Assembly (NCBI GenBank): GCA_021778845.1
Contig: JAJYBU010000027.1
Location: forward strand, 1 to 53,048
Length of the DNA: 53,048 nucleotides
Direction: 5' to 3'
Origin: Acidobacteriota bacterium
Lineage (GTDB): Bacteria > Acidobacteriota > Terriglobia > Terriglobales > Acidobacteriaceae
Under the pieces are notes generated by a model. It was not told where the DNA came from. It did no database searches and saw only the letters and a list, made by a program, of their open reading frames with translations. This document shows, piece after piece, positions 9,372-17,623 of this stretch (the first letter of the stretch is position 1; every line of letters starts with the position of its first letter). Both the position numbers and the translations under genes were made by a program.

Positions 9372-10449
9372 CGGCATGATGTTTGGTGCAGAGCACTTGT
9401 GGATGGCCTCCCGGGCTACGTGTTGCACGGCCAGCATTCAGAGTCATATGCAACGAATCTTGAATAAACTGCCTATGCTTCCAAATGACGTGACCCTGGC
9501 GCATGCTCCCTGTTTCAATGAGCATGCGCCGCGCCCGAATCCTGCCCGCAAGTGGTGCCGAGAACTATACAAAACTCGGAACGGCGAAACACGTCGGTTT
9601 GCAATATCGTCCATGTTCGGCGAGACAACCTCCCAGGAGTCAGCGCTCTGGTGGATGTACCTGCTAGCAATCGCCATCTGTGCCGCTCCGATCTCTCTAC
9701 GGGGGCAGATGATCACTGATCGTCAGCCATCCCAAACAGCTATAGACATGCCCTTCGCAGGATACGACGACGCGTTGACCAAAGCGGCAAACACAATGGT
9801 TGTTTCTGTCGCTCAGCCCACAACCGCAGTCATTGGCGATGAAGACGTTCAAGATCTATCCATCGAACGGCCAACCGTCCATGATGACCACCAGCAAAAG
9901 TTGTCGGATATAGGGACGGGTGCAGCCGTTCGACTGGATAAACGTTTAGAGATTCTGCGTCCGATTGTAGAGCCGATTCTCAGAGCTCACGGGGTCCCCG
10001 TCGACCTGGCTGCTGTAGTGCTTGTAGAAAGCGGGGCGCGCGCCGATGCAATCTCCCCTATGGGAGCACGTGGCCTCTGGCAGCTGATGCCGGATACGGC
10101 GCGACGCTATGGTTTACGTGTGGATGATGTCGAGGATGATCGACTCGATATATCTGACTCCACCGATGCTGCGGCACGATATCTTCATGATCTCTATATG
10201 CAATTTGGCGATTGGAAACTTGTATTGGCTGCTTACAACGATGGAGAAGCCAGCGTCGGAGCTGCGATCCTGCGGGCGCATAGCGAAGACTTTGACAAAC
10301 TATCGAGCATGCGGCTGTTGCCACTTGAAACTATTACCTATGTTCCTCGCGTGTTAGCTGCAATGCGGTCTACCAGCCGACTGCGGTCTTTTACGGAATA
10401 TTCCGGGTCAGCCGCTTCAATCACTGTCTTCGCTTCAAGCAGGCATTGA
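9364..10449 (+). CDS. Lytic transglycosylase (SLT domain)
   Basis: The C-terminal 140 residues are a clear soluble-lytic-transglycosylase domain: VVLVESGARADAISPMGARG contains the catalytic Glu, followed by GLWQLMPDTARRYGL and AAYNDGE. The enzyme would cut peptidoglycan, perhaps to make room for the trans-envelope pump or the outer membrane cytochrome. The start is uncertain. ATG 9364 has GGAG seven bases upstream and overlaps the pump gene by 8 bases. It gives about 80 residues of featureless sequence before a hydrophobic stretch (ALWWMYLLAIAICAAPISL). An ATG at 9613 would place that stretch as a normal signal peptide but has no ribosome site. The stop overlaps a TTG that could begin the next frame. 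Confidence 0.8.
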   Translation: MTNGMMFGAEHLWMASRATCCTASIQSHMQRILNKLPMLPNDVTLAHAPCFNEHAPRPNPARKWCRELYKTRNGETRRFAISSMFGETTSQESALWWMYLLAIAICAAPISLRGQMITDRQPSQTAIDMPFAGYDDALTKAANTMVVSVAQPTTAVIGDEDVQDLSIERPTVHDDHQQKLSDIGTGAAVRLDKRLEILRPIVEPILRAHGVPVDLAAVVLVESGARADAISPMGARGLWQLMPDTARRYGLRVDDVEDDRLDISDSTDAAARYLHDLYMQFGDWKLVLAAYNDGEASVGAAILRAHSEDFDKLSSMRLLPLETITYVPRVLAAMRSTSRLRSFTEYSGSAASITVFASSRH

Positions 10450-10460
10450 AAAGTATTCAT

Positions 10461-11000
10461 ATGCGCCATCACGTACTACCTAAGAAATATCCACAGTCAA
10501 CCCGCCAGAGCTACTCGAGTACGCTCTGGCCGGTATGGGTTATTTGCGCAGGTCTTTTGCTTTTGGTCGCCATCGGCATTGTACAAGTCTATGTAACAAG
10601 CATCCCACGTAAAAGCGATGTTCCACTGGTTGTCCTAGACCATAATAGAGACCTTCATCTCGATCCCACTCAGCTACGGCTGTCTGACATTCATCTCTTT
10701 GAGACGGGCGCTTCTGGAATAAAGGTGAAGTTTATAGTCGAGCGTACAAAGGGCGACACCATCCATGTGGCGATTGCTAGCTGTCGGCTCTGTTACAGGG
10801 GGCATAACAACAATTATGTCAGAAAGGGGAAGATGATTTGCAGTGAATGTGATGGCTCCATGCCCTTCGAGGTAAACGATAGAAATACTGTCAAGAATGC
10901 CTGCGCACTAGTCGAAGTTCCTCACACAGAATCAAGTCATGACGTAACGGTATTGGCAAGAGACGTTCGTGCACTAACAATAAATCCGATTCAACGATGA
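10461..11000 (+). CDS. Membrane-anchored DUF2318-like CxxC/CxxC protein
   Basis: The 179-residue product (from ATG 10461; a TTG at 10446 overlapping the previous stop is an alternative) has one transmembrane helix at about 22-46. The extracytoplasmic domain carries CRLC (residues 108-111), then CSEC (127-130), with Tyr and Gly between them. This is the hallmark of DUF2318 proteins, whose four Cys are thought to bind a metal or Fe-S centre and which often sit beside iron or copper uptake genes and redox proteins. Its position between the Cus-type pump and the cytochromes suggests a periplasmic metal or electron handling role; the precise function is unknown. Confidence 0.68.
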   Translation: MRHHVLPKKYPQSTRQSYSSTLWPVWVICAGLLLLVAIGIVQVYVTSIPRKSDVPLVVLDHNRDLHLDPTQLRLSDIHLFETGASGIKVKFIVERTKGDTIHVAIASCRLCYRGHNNNYVRKGKMICSECDGSMPFEVNDRNTVKNACALVEVPHTESSHDVTVLARDVRALTINPIQR

Positions 11001-11073
11001 CCATAGGTGTTCAGGTTTAACAATTAGACGTTCGCCGCTGATGTTGTTCACAATATATTCAATGGAGGAAGAA

Positions 11074-11421
11074 ATGAGAATTATCCCACTATTTGCCCTA
11101 GCGGTACTATCGATTACATTAGCTCCAACAGTTCACGCGAGCGATGTCTCCGACACTACCATCGATGGGGTAGTCAGTGACACGATGTGTGGAAGAACAC
11201 ACATGCTTCTCGGAAAGACAGATGCGCAATGCGTTCAGGAGTGCACGAAGGGTAACGCCAGTTATTCACTTGTGACGAGCGCGAAGGTCTTTATGCTGGA
11301 GGGCAAGCCGCTTAGCGTTGCTCCCTTTGCAGGCAAGCGTGTCCACATCGTCGGAAATCTGAAAGGCAACTTGATCATCGTTACCTCAATACGTGAGGCG
11401 ACGCACGACGCGAAGATGTAG
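11074..11421 (+). CDS. Small exported protein with VVSDTMCG motif
   Basis: ATG 11074 is chosen because GGAGGAA lies four bases before it and a signal peptide (MRIIPLFALAVLSITLAP) follows; an upstream in-frame ATG at 11041 has no such support. The mature domain of about 90 residues begins DGVVSDTMCGRTHM, with two further Cys (CVQEC) and a beta-rich tail (KRVHIVGNLKGNLIIVTSI). I recognise the VVSD(T/S)MCG start as common in small exported acidobacterial proteins of unknown function. The tail has an OB-like beta feel. Three Cys and His suggest a redox or metal role, which is inference. Confidence 0.65.
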   Translation: MRIIPLFALAVLSITLAPTVHASDVSDTTIDGVVSDTMCGRTHMLLGKTDAQCVQECTKGNASYSLVTSAKVFMLEGKPLSVAPFAGKRVHIVGNLKGNLIIVTSIREATHDAKM

Positions 11422-11591
11422 AGCTTGCCACTGAAGTGTCCAACGCATAGAGAATGTCGCTCGACTAAACCTAACAAGCGGCCTGATCGACGCCAGCCTG
11501 TGCGGTGATGATCAGGCCCCATTGTGGAACCCAAAGTTCAAAGACAACCCATGGCGACAGCATGCCGCTTCCAGGTAGTTCTGAGGTGCAT

Positions 11592-12218
11592 ATGGAACGA
11601 ATGTCACATGTCTCTTCCCAAACCCCAAGAGGCGGCTGGACGCCTGTCAGAATATTTGCAGTGGCAGTCATCATTCTTGTCATAGGTGTGTTTCTTGGAT
11701 ACCTGTTCAGCGGCTCCGCTTCACAAACTGCGTCGATCAGTATGCGGAAGAGCAATCAGACATCTGGCACCACCTCGCAGTCCGAATCACAGCAACCCTT
11801 CGACAGTTCCATCAGCCTCCTGCTACAGCGTCTTAGCAGCAATCCTGATGATGCCAATTTGCTGGTGATGATTGGTGATCAGTACTATGACCATCGTGAT
11901 TATGAAAGGGCGGTGGACTATTATCGAAGATCCATCACTCTAAGGCCTGAGAACGTAGACGTCAGAACGGACATGGGAACGGCTATTTGGTACATGGGCA
12001 ATCCCGATGGAGCAATCCGCGAATACGAGACATCGTTAAAATTGCAGCCAAATCACCCTCAGACCCTTTTCAACATGGGAATTGTAAAGTGGCAAGGTAA
12101 ACACGATGAGAAAGCTGCTCTTGAATTATGGAAAAGACTTCTCAGTGTGAATCCAACCTATCCCGATAGGCAGAAAGTGGAGCAGCTAATCCATCAACTC
12201 CAGATCACAACAAAGTAG
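11592..12218 (+). CDS. Membrane-anchored TPR protein
   Basis: The frame opens further upstream (GTG 11505), but ATG 11592 has GAGG five bases before it and gives a sensible 208-residue protein. There is a cytoplasmic N-terminus, one transmembrane helix at about 18-39 (IFAVAVIILVIGVFLGYLF), a Ser/Gln-rich linker and at least three tetratricopeptide repeats (NLLVMIGDQYYDHRDYERAVDYY; DVRTDMGTAIWYMGNPDGAI; TLFNMGIVKWQGKHDEKAALELW). The topology is like NrfG/CcmI-type proteins that help assemble c-type cytochromes. Because two cytochrome genes follow on the same strand, a cytochrome-maturation or scaffold role is plausible but not shown. Confidence 0.75.
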   Translation: MERMSHVSSQTPRGGWTPVRIFAVAVIILVIGVFLGYLFSGSASQTASISMRKSNQTSGTTSQSESQQPFDSSISLLLQRLSSNPDDANLLVMIGDQYYDHRDYERAVDYYRRSITLRPENVDVRTDMGTAIWYMGNPDGAIREYETSLKLQPNHPQTLFNMGIVKWQGKHDEKAALELWKRLLSVNPTYPDRQKVEQLIHQLQITTK

Positions 12219-13202
12219 CCATCGGGAGTGTTGTGTGGCGGACATGAGTATCAATCTGGGCAATCGGGATAGGTGCTTAGAGACGGTCTCATAGCCTTAT
12301 AACTGTGATGATGACGCAGGGGATATGAAAGAAGGCTTGCTAGATGCGACGTAAGGGGCCATGGCGGACGAGCGAGTGGCGGAAGTCCGCCATTTAAGAG
12401 CTAGTTCATGCGGCCTTCCAGCATTCGCGATCACATTTGAGGAGATGTCTATCGTGGGTTGGCGTTCAGACTCGCTAGACCTTGTGGGGAGCGAGTTACG
12501 CCGTCCTCGCCCATTAAGCGTTGACGCAGCGGCTTGCTGTCGTAGGCTTTGTCGGCTATCAAGCCTGGCGGCATCATTGCCACCAGCACATTGCTGTAGC
12601 AGTATGCTCCGCAGGCAGAGATTGCCTGTTCGTGCAACTGCGTGCGATTCTGAAAATCTATTTCAGCGCAAAGCGGCTATCTGCCCTTGACGCTTTTCAA
12701 CTTCCGTTTGCACAACGTGGGCAGCAATAAACTCAGTCTCCGCCTACACTCCTCCGCTCAGCGTCGGGACGCCTCGTGGCATCGCTCCTTCTTTCTGCCA
12801 CACTATCGTTCATCTTCAACTACTGCTCCATACCCACACCGGGTCCAGACCAGGCTATGAAACAGACGTTCAACGCGTCTCGAAGAGTCGGATGAATAAA
12901 AATGTTCCTCCTTGCTTTCGGCGTGCATGCGGGTCGTCTGTCTTCCCGCTCAAAGATTCTGTCTTACAGGACTCTGTTGGCAGATCTCTCTTCTGTCAAC
13001 AGTCTCGCCAGGTAGGCTCACTCATCGGATATATCGTGATCGCAGCATCACTGCCCACCCAACGTATTGGTGTTTCAGAAAAACATGCTCCGGTGATTTA
13101 TCTCACTTACCAACTATAGAGAGCCAAGCAATATCGTACAGAGCTTGGAATGCTCAGTGCATGTTCAAGCAATATTCGTTATCTGTGCGAAGGGCTAGTC
13201 TA
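12219..13202. other. Near-kilobase gap with IS relic, no intact gene
   Basis: Between the TPR gene and the cytochrome-porin gene there is no intact reading frame of convincing composition. The middle holds a decayed IS5-type transposase fragment on the minus strand (separate entry). A GAGACGGTCTCA palindrome-like sequence starting at 12280 might be a residual IS end. The last 350 bases show nothing recognisable apart from the leader of the cytochrome gene. Confidence 0.5.
12400..12637 (-). pseudogene. Decayed IS5-family transposase fragment
   Basis: The minus-strand frame contains PPGLIADKAYDSKPLRQRL, matching the LI(G/A)DKAYDSxxL block that surrounds a catalytic Asp of IS5-family DDE transposases. 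After it the frame runs into a short Cys/Pro-poor tail, and an alternative frame shows a weak match (KCDRECWK) to the usual RRRWKIER block, which suggests frameshift decay. No complete transposase or clear terminal inverted repeats are visible. It separates the efflux/TPR half of the island from the cytochrome half. Confidence 0.6.
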
Positions 13203-14507
13203 ATGAAGTCGACGATGAGATTCCTGAACGGATTCATGTTTGTGATTGCGTGCATATTTCTATTCTCCCCAGTGCCTGCGAAAGCAGTTCCTCAGTTTGC
13301 GCGTCGTTACAACCTGAAATGTTCGGCATGTCATACAATTGCCCCGGTCCTCAATGAACAAGGGTATATGTTCAAGAGGCTTGGCTTTCACCTTCCTCCG
13401 GCACTTGAAAAAACGTTGGCAGCGCCTAGTCTCCTGCAGTTGGTTGAGAAAGAGCCGCAATGGAGCTTGACGAATAATGCCGCACTCGCAGTAGCGGATT
13501 TCAGCTTTTCCGCAGAGCGGGTCACGCAAGACGGCACGACGCCAAGTTCCACGTCAGCATTCCAGGTAGCTGCTTGGAACGCATACTTTGGTGGCTGGAT
13601 ACCGTACACAAATTTCTTCTACTATTCGGAGTTTGACATCACCACTGGAGGCGTCACTAACCCGCAACTTATGAATGCAAATTTTGGGTATGCAGGCGGA
13701 AATGCAAAGAGTAGCTGGTATGTGGACGGTGGCCGGGAGCATCTCCAGGTAGCGGAAGGTACCCGTGCGGCTGAAGTTTACAGTTTGTTGCCGAGTTCCC
13801 CATTACTCTACGAGACCACGAGTCCCACAACATTCGTCTTCGACCAATCTCCAGTGGGTATCGATGCCGGCTATACATGGGCTTCTAGCAACTACAAACA
13901 TGTTTTCGCAGCTACCGCGAAGGTCACCAATGGTGACAATGTAGATGGTAGCGAGATCCTCGGGCCATCCGCGCGAAACTCCAAAGACGTCTGGCTTGAC
14001 GTCGATTACTGGTATGCGCCCGAGAGTGGAGTCACATTTGTCGACTACTACGGGAAAAAAGACAACCTTCAAACTGATCCTTTGGGAAATCAATTCACCT
14101 TCTCACCACACATCCGTCGACAAGGAGTATTTGCGAACTATAAGCTACTTTCCAAAGTCGACCTCCTGGGTGGTTACATGCACAGTGACGACGATTGGCA
14201 GGTTGTTCAGGGGGGCGTGCTCAGCAGTTTCATTGCTAATAATTATTATGGAGCCGTTGATTACTACATTGTCCAGGGGCTGGCCGTGTCGGGACGGTTT
14301 GACCGTTTGAATCAGAAGATTACCGGACCTAGCAGCGTGGGGCTGCAGAATACTCATGATTGGACCGTCGGAGTAAGCAAAACCTTCACCCCATCCGGGA
14401 ATGTCGTGGGCAGGCTTGCCTATAGTGATCTGGCCGGACGTGATCCTGTCACAGCTGTAGGGAACACTGATAAGCAATTCCAGGCAGATGTGGCGTTCAA
14501 CTTCTAA
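13203..14507 (+). CDS. Outer membrane cytochrome-porin fusion (Cyc2-like layout)
   Basis: The frame is open from 12912, but ATG 13203 starts a proper signal peptide ending PAKA, giving 434 residues. The mature protein begins VPQFARRYNLKCSACHTIAP: one CxxCH heme c site just after an FAR motif, followed by LNEQGYMFKRLGF. The remaining 370 residues are rich in alternating aromatic/polar beta strands and Gly turns and end in a C-terminal Phe (QADVAFNF), the usual outer membrane barrel insertion signal. This single-heme plus barrel arrangement is that of Cyc2 iron oxidase and related cytochrome-porins, which pass electrons across the outer membrane. The direction of flow and the donor cannot be read from the sequence. 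A diheme cytochrome gene follows 25 bases later. Confidence 0.78.
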   Translation: MKSTMRFLNGFMFVIACIFLFSPVPAKAVPQFARRYNLKCSACHTIAPVLNEQGYMFKRLGFHLPPALEKTLAAPSLLQLVEKEPQWSLTNNAALAVADFSFSAERVTQDGTTPSSTSAFQVAAWNAYFGGWIPYTNFFYYSEFDITTGGVTNPQLMNANFGYAGGNAKSSWYVDGGREHLQVAEGTRAAEVYSLLPSSPLLYETTSPTTFVFDQSPVGIDAGYTWASSNYKHVFAATAKVTNGDNVDGSEILGPSARNSKDVWLDVDYWYAPESGVTFVDYYGKKDNLQTDPLGNQFTFSPHIRRQGVFANYKLLSKVDLLGGYMHSDDDWQVVQGGVLSSFIANNYYGAVDYYIVQGLAVSGRFDRLNQKITGPSSVGLQNTHDWTVGVSKTFTPSGNVVGRLAYSDLAGRDPVTAVGNTDKQFQADVAFNF

Positions 14508-14532
14508 AAATATACAAAGGAGCTCTTTGGTT

Positions 14533-15159
14533 ATGAAACAACAATATGGTTTACGAATTATCCGAATGATTGCTCTGGCGGGACTGGTCGGATTTATGGG
14601 GGCCGCTTACACTTATGGACAGTTCAGCCAAGATAAGAAAGCAGATGTCGAAATCAACTCCAAGGCAATGCCCAAGGATATTCAACCTGCGTACCATGAA
14701 TTCATGGAAAAATGCAGCGAATGTCATGAAGTAGAAAGCAGTCTGAAATTGAACATGGAATCTTCGCAGTGGCAGTCCGAGGTAAAGCGCATGGAGGCCA
14801 TGGCCAGTTCTCAATTCAACGATGACCAGGCTAAATCAATTCTTAAATTTCTGAATTACGATGAAGCTCTGCGTGCGTTCAAGCAGAAGCCTACTAGCGA
14901 CGTTACGTCGTCTGATTCGGTTATGATTGGCCGGCAGCTTTACTCAGCCCAAGGCTGCGATGCATGTCATAGTATTGAGGGTAAGGGTGGATCAATGGGA
15001 TCGCTCGATGGCGTGGGAACGAGGCTCTCGCATGAACAATTAGTGCATCGTCTCGTGGTTCCTTCAGCAGGCTCTGTCATGCCAGCATTGCCGGCCGATA
15101 CATCCGAAGTCCAGATTGGCAACCTGGTGGACTATCTCTTGACGCTAAAGGGGCATTGA
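14533..15159 (+). CDS. Diheme c-type cytochrome
   Basis: ATG 14533 follows an AAAGGAG ribosome site (14516-14522). The 208-residue protein has an N-terminal signal or anchor (IIRMIALAGLVGFMGAAYTYG) and two heme c sites, CSECH near residue 58 and CDACH near residue 138. The second is followed by a Met-containing SVMPALP that is the likely distal ligand, as in class I cytochromes c. It is a good candidate for the periplasmic partner of the upstream cytochrome-porin. The gene ends close to a broken integrase, so it forms the right edge of the metal/redox cluster. Confidence 0.85.
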   Translation: MKQQYGLRIIRMIALAGLVGFMGAAYTYGQFSQDKKADVEINSKAMPKDIQPAYHEFMEKCSECHEVESSLKLNMESSQWQSEVKRMEAMASSQFNDDQAKSILKFLNYDEALRAFKQKPTSDVTSSDSVMIGRQLYSAQGCDACHSIEGKGGSMGSLDGVGTRLSHEQLVHRLVVPSAGSVMPALPADTSEVQIGNLVDYLLTLKGH

Positions 15160-15199
15160 GCGCGGGGAACGTCGGGCGAGTTGTACTGTAGCACGACAA

Positions 15200-15689
15200 C
15201 CCCCTCCACGCCGGCAACTGTTGTTTCCTGCACTCGACCAGATAATCCGTCCACTGTTGCATCATTTTCCGGCGCTCGGGTAAGTGAGCTGTGCGGTTGT
15301 AGGCGCGCCCATTGGGGTCTCGCACTGCATGGGCGAGCTGATGTTCGATGAAGTTGGGCCGAACGCCCAGGACTTCGTCAAGAATCGTCCGTGCTACGGC
15401 CTGAAGCCGTGCCCGCTCATCTCATCCTTATCGATTCCCATTCGCAGCATGGCGGCGAGAATTGCATTGTCGCTCATAGCTCTCGTATTGCTTCGCGTGC
15501 TCGGAAAGACAAAGCGCCCGTGCCCTGTGATGGGTTGAAGTTCACGTAGGATTTGGATGACCTGCCGGGAGAGAGGGACGATAGAGGGGTATTGGTTTTG
15601 GTCACGGTGTAGCGCCACTCGGCTCTATCCTGCTCGATGTGCGCCCATTCGGCCTTGCGTAGCCCTTGATGTTCTCTTTCTTGATTCAT
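15200..15689 (-). pseudogene. Broken tyrosine recombinase (P4-type integrase C-terminus)
   Basis: Three consecutive minus-strand frames together spell the catalytic half of a P4-type integrase. Frame 1 reads LRKAEWAHIEQDRAEWRY. After a frame change come IVPLSRQVIQILRELQP, FVFPSTRS and DEMSGHGFR. After a second one-base shift, near 15395-15405, come ARTILDEVLGVRP, IEHQLAHAVRDPNGRAYNRT and ERRKMMQQW. The N-terminal half is absent: the relic starts exactly where the amidohydrolase gene ends. It is a remnant of an integrative element bordering the metal/redox island. No attachment repeat was found by eye. Confidence 0.88.
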
Positions 15690-16927
15690 GCTCTTATTGC
15701 CGTGTCGGATTTGCGCCCGGTCTCGCGGTACACGATTCCATCCTTCATCACAAAATCGACTCTCGCGGTGGCCCTAATGTCTGCTGTCGGATCGCCGGAC
15801 ATGGCAACGATATCGGCGAGTTTGCCGGGGGCGAGCACGCCGAGGTCGTCACGTCCCAGAAGTTCTGCGGCGACACTCGTGGCGGCCTTCAGAGCGCGAA
15901 TCGGGCTTAGTCCCGCCTTCACCATCGCCTGAAATTCGAGAATGCCATGACTGAACGGAAACATCCCGCAATCTGTTCCGTAGGCAACCTTGACCTTGCT
16001 TGCCGCGAGCAGCCGCTGAGAGGCAAGAATCTTTTCGTTATCGCGCCGGAATTTCCAGACAGCCTGACAAGGCAGCGTGCCGGCTTTTAATTCGTGGAGG
16101 TCTTCCTGCGTCATCTGCATTGTAGGAACGACGTACGATCCTGCTTGTTCGGCCATCTGAAGTCCTTCGGAATCGATCAGGTAAGCGTGCTCAATGCTGC
16201 GCGCGCCGAAACGAATCGCCTGCTTGCAGCCGTCGGCAGCGCCTGTGTGCACGGCAACAGGCATACCGAGCTGGTGAGCTGTCGATGTCAGTATCTCCAT
16301 TTCGTTATCGAACCACGTCACCCGAGCCGGATCGTCGCCGGCGCTGAAATACCCGCCGGTGTTTGTGGTCTTGATCCAGTCGCCGCCGAAGGTGTGCTCG
16401 CGACGCACCAACGCCTTGATGCTTCCGATATCGTCGGCGACGGCAGACACTGGTAGAGTCCAGCGAGGGTTGTAAAAGCTACCCAGGTCGCCGTGGCCCG
16501 CAGTCGCACTCAAGATGTGCGCAGCGACGACGAGTCGTGGCCCTTCCACGAATCCCGCATTGATCGCGTCGCGAAGATCAACAGTCGGCCATTCCGGATC
16601 GGCGGCTCCGAGATCGCGCAAAGTTGTGAAACCGTAATTCATGTACTCGCGAGCGAGGCCCAGTCCCTTGAGTGCTTTGCTCGCCGATGATTCGAGCGTC
16701 TGCTGTACCAGATTTGCGGCGTCCATCGTCAGATGGACATGCGTATCGATGAATCCGGGGCTGACCGTCCGATCGGAGAGGTCGATTACTTGCGCCCCTG
16801 TCGGCCGGTCGACGGACCGCGCGACGCTCGCAATTCGATTGCCTTCGATTAGAATCTCAACCGGTCCCGTCAGCCCTTCTGAGGCGCCGTCGAACATCTC
16901 GCCGCATACCAGCACAGTTGCATTCAT
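15686..16927 (-). CDS. Metal-dependent amidohydrolase (imidazolonepropionase/prolidase-like)
   Basis: This 413-residue enzyme has GAAGGAG before its ATG. It shows the amidohydrolase-superfamily fold: an N-terminal beta sandwich, HVHLTMD (the first two metal His), a metal-ligand His in MPVAVHTGAADG, another in RSIEHAYLID, and the catalytic Asp in AYGTDCGMFPF. The closest remembered group is the Xaa-Pro/imidazolonepropionase-like amidohydrolases that cleave dipeptides or cyclic amides. It is the last gene of a three-gene minus-strand operon with a cation-channel gene 37 bases upstream and an M20 hydrolase. A peptide or N-acyl amino acid salvage role fits. It appears intact. Confidence 0.88.
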   Translation of the reverse strand: MNATVLVCGEMFDGASEGLTGPVEILIEGNRIASVARSVDRPTGAQVIDLSDRTVSPGFIDTHVHLTMDAANLVQQTLESSASKALKGLGLAREYMNYGFTTLRDLGAADPEWPTVDLRDAINAGFVEGPRLVVAAHILSATAGHGDLGSFYNPRWTLPVSAVADDIGSIKALVRREHTFGGDWIKTTNTGGYFSAGDDPARVTWFDNEMEILTSTAHQLGMPVAVHTGAADGCKQAIRFGARSIEHAYLIDSEGLQMAEQAGSYVVPTMQMTQEDLHELKAGTLPCQAVWKFRRDNEKILASQRLLAASKVKVAYGTDCGMFPFSHGILEFQAMVKAGLSPIRALKAATSVAAELLGRDDLGVLAPGKLADIVAMSGDPTADIRATARVDFVMKDGIVYRETGRKSDTAIRA

Positions 16928-16964
16928 GCGAGTGACTCCTTCGTTTATTGCCTGCCGGATCGGC

Positions 16965-17618
16965 TCACGTTCGTTCCGGTTGTTTTAGGGGACGCGCAAT
17001 CGGGAGATGCCACCCATACCGTATCGCGCCGAGCCGGAGACCGAAGCACAGTACCGCGCCACCGATCACCACCGGAGAAGACGGAAGATGCAGTACATGT
17101 CCAGCTGCGACCAGGGCGGCGCCAGCAAGGGCGGCGACAGCATACAGATCGGTACGTAACACGATCGGGATTTCGGTCACCAGGATATCCCGAAGCATTC
17201 CGCCGCCGATTCCAGTCACCATCCCAAGGAGAGCCGCCATTACCGGATTGAGGCCATGGGCCAGCGCCGTCTGCGTGCCAACGACGGCGAAGAGCGCCAG
17301 GCCCGCCGCGTCGAACAGCAGAACGGAACTCCATAGGCGGTCGAGAACCGGAGTCCAAAAGAATGTAACAAGGCCGGCGAGAATGGAGATCGCGAGATAG
17401 CGCCAGTCGCGCATTGCGGCCGGCGGGAATGCGCCGATCAGTACGTCGCGCGTCATGCCACCGGCGTTGCCCACTGCGAAGGCCAGGACCAGTACTCCGA
17501 ACACATCAAGGCGACGCTTAACCCCTGTAACTCCACCACTGAGCGCGAAGACAAATGTACCCGCAAGATCGAGGGCTGATAGAAAAGTGCTGACCGGGAT
17601 ATGCTCTTTCAGTACCAT
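16965..17618 (-). CDS. TRIC-family/UPF0126 membrane channel
   Basis: The product is 217 residues from ATG 17618, which lies just after the upstream stop; a TTG at 17639 would overlap that gene. It has seven predicted membrane segments in two similar halves with the glycine-rich signature in each: GNAGGMTRDVLIGAFPP and GIGGGMLRDILVTEIP. This is the trimeric intracellular cation channel (UPF0126/YicG) family, whose bacterial members conduct monovalent cations and in some cases small amino acids such as glycine. Five bases separate it from the M20 gene, so the two are translationally linked. The substrate here is unknown. Confidence 0.88.
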   Translation of the reverse strand: MVLKEHIPVSTFLSALDLAGTFVFALSGGVTGVKRRLDVFGVLVLAFAVGNAGGMTRDVLIGAFPPAAMRDWRYLAISILAGLVTFFWTPVLDRLWSSVLLFDAAGLALFAVVGTQTALAHGLNPVMAALLGMVTGIGGGMLRDILVTEIPIVLRTDLYAVAALAGAALVAAGHVLHLPSSPVVIGGAVLCFGLRLGAIRYGWHLPIARPLKQPERT

Positions 17619-17623
17619 ATGGT

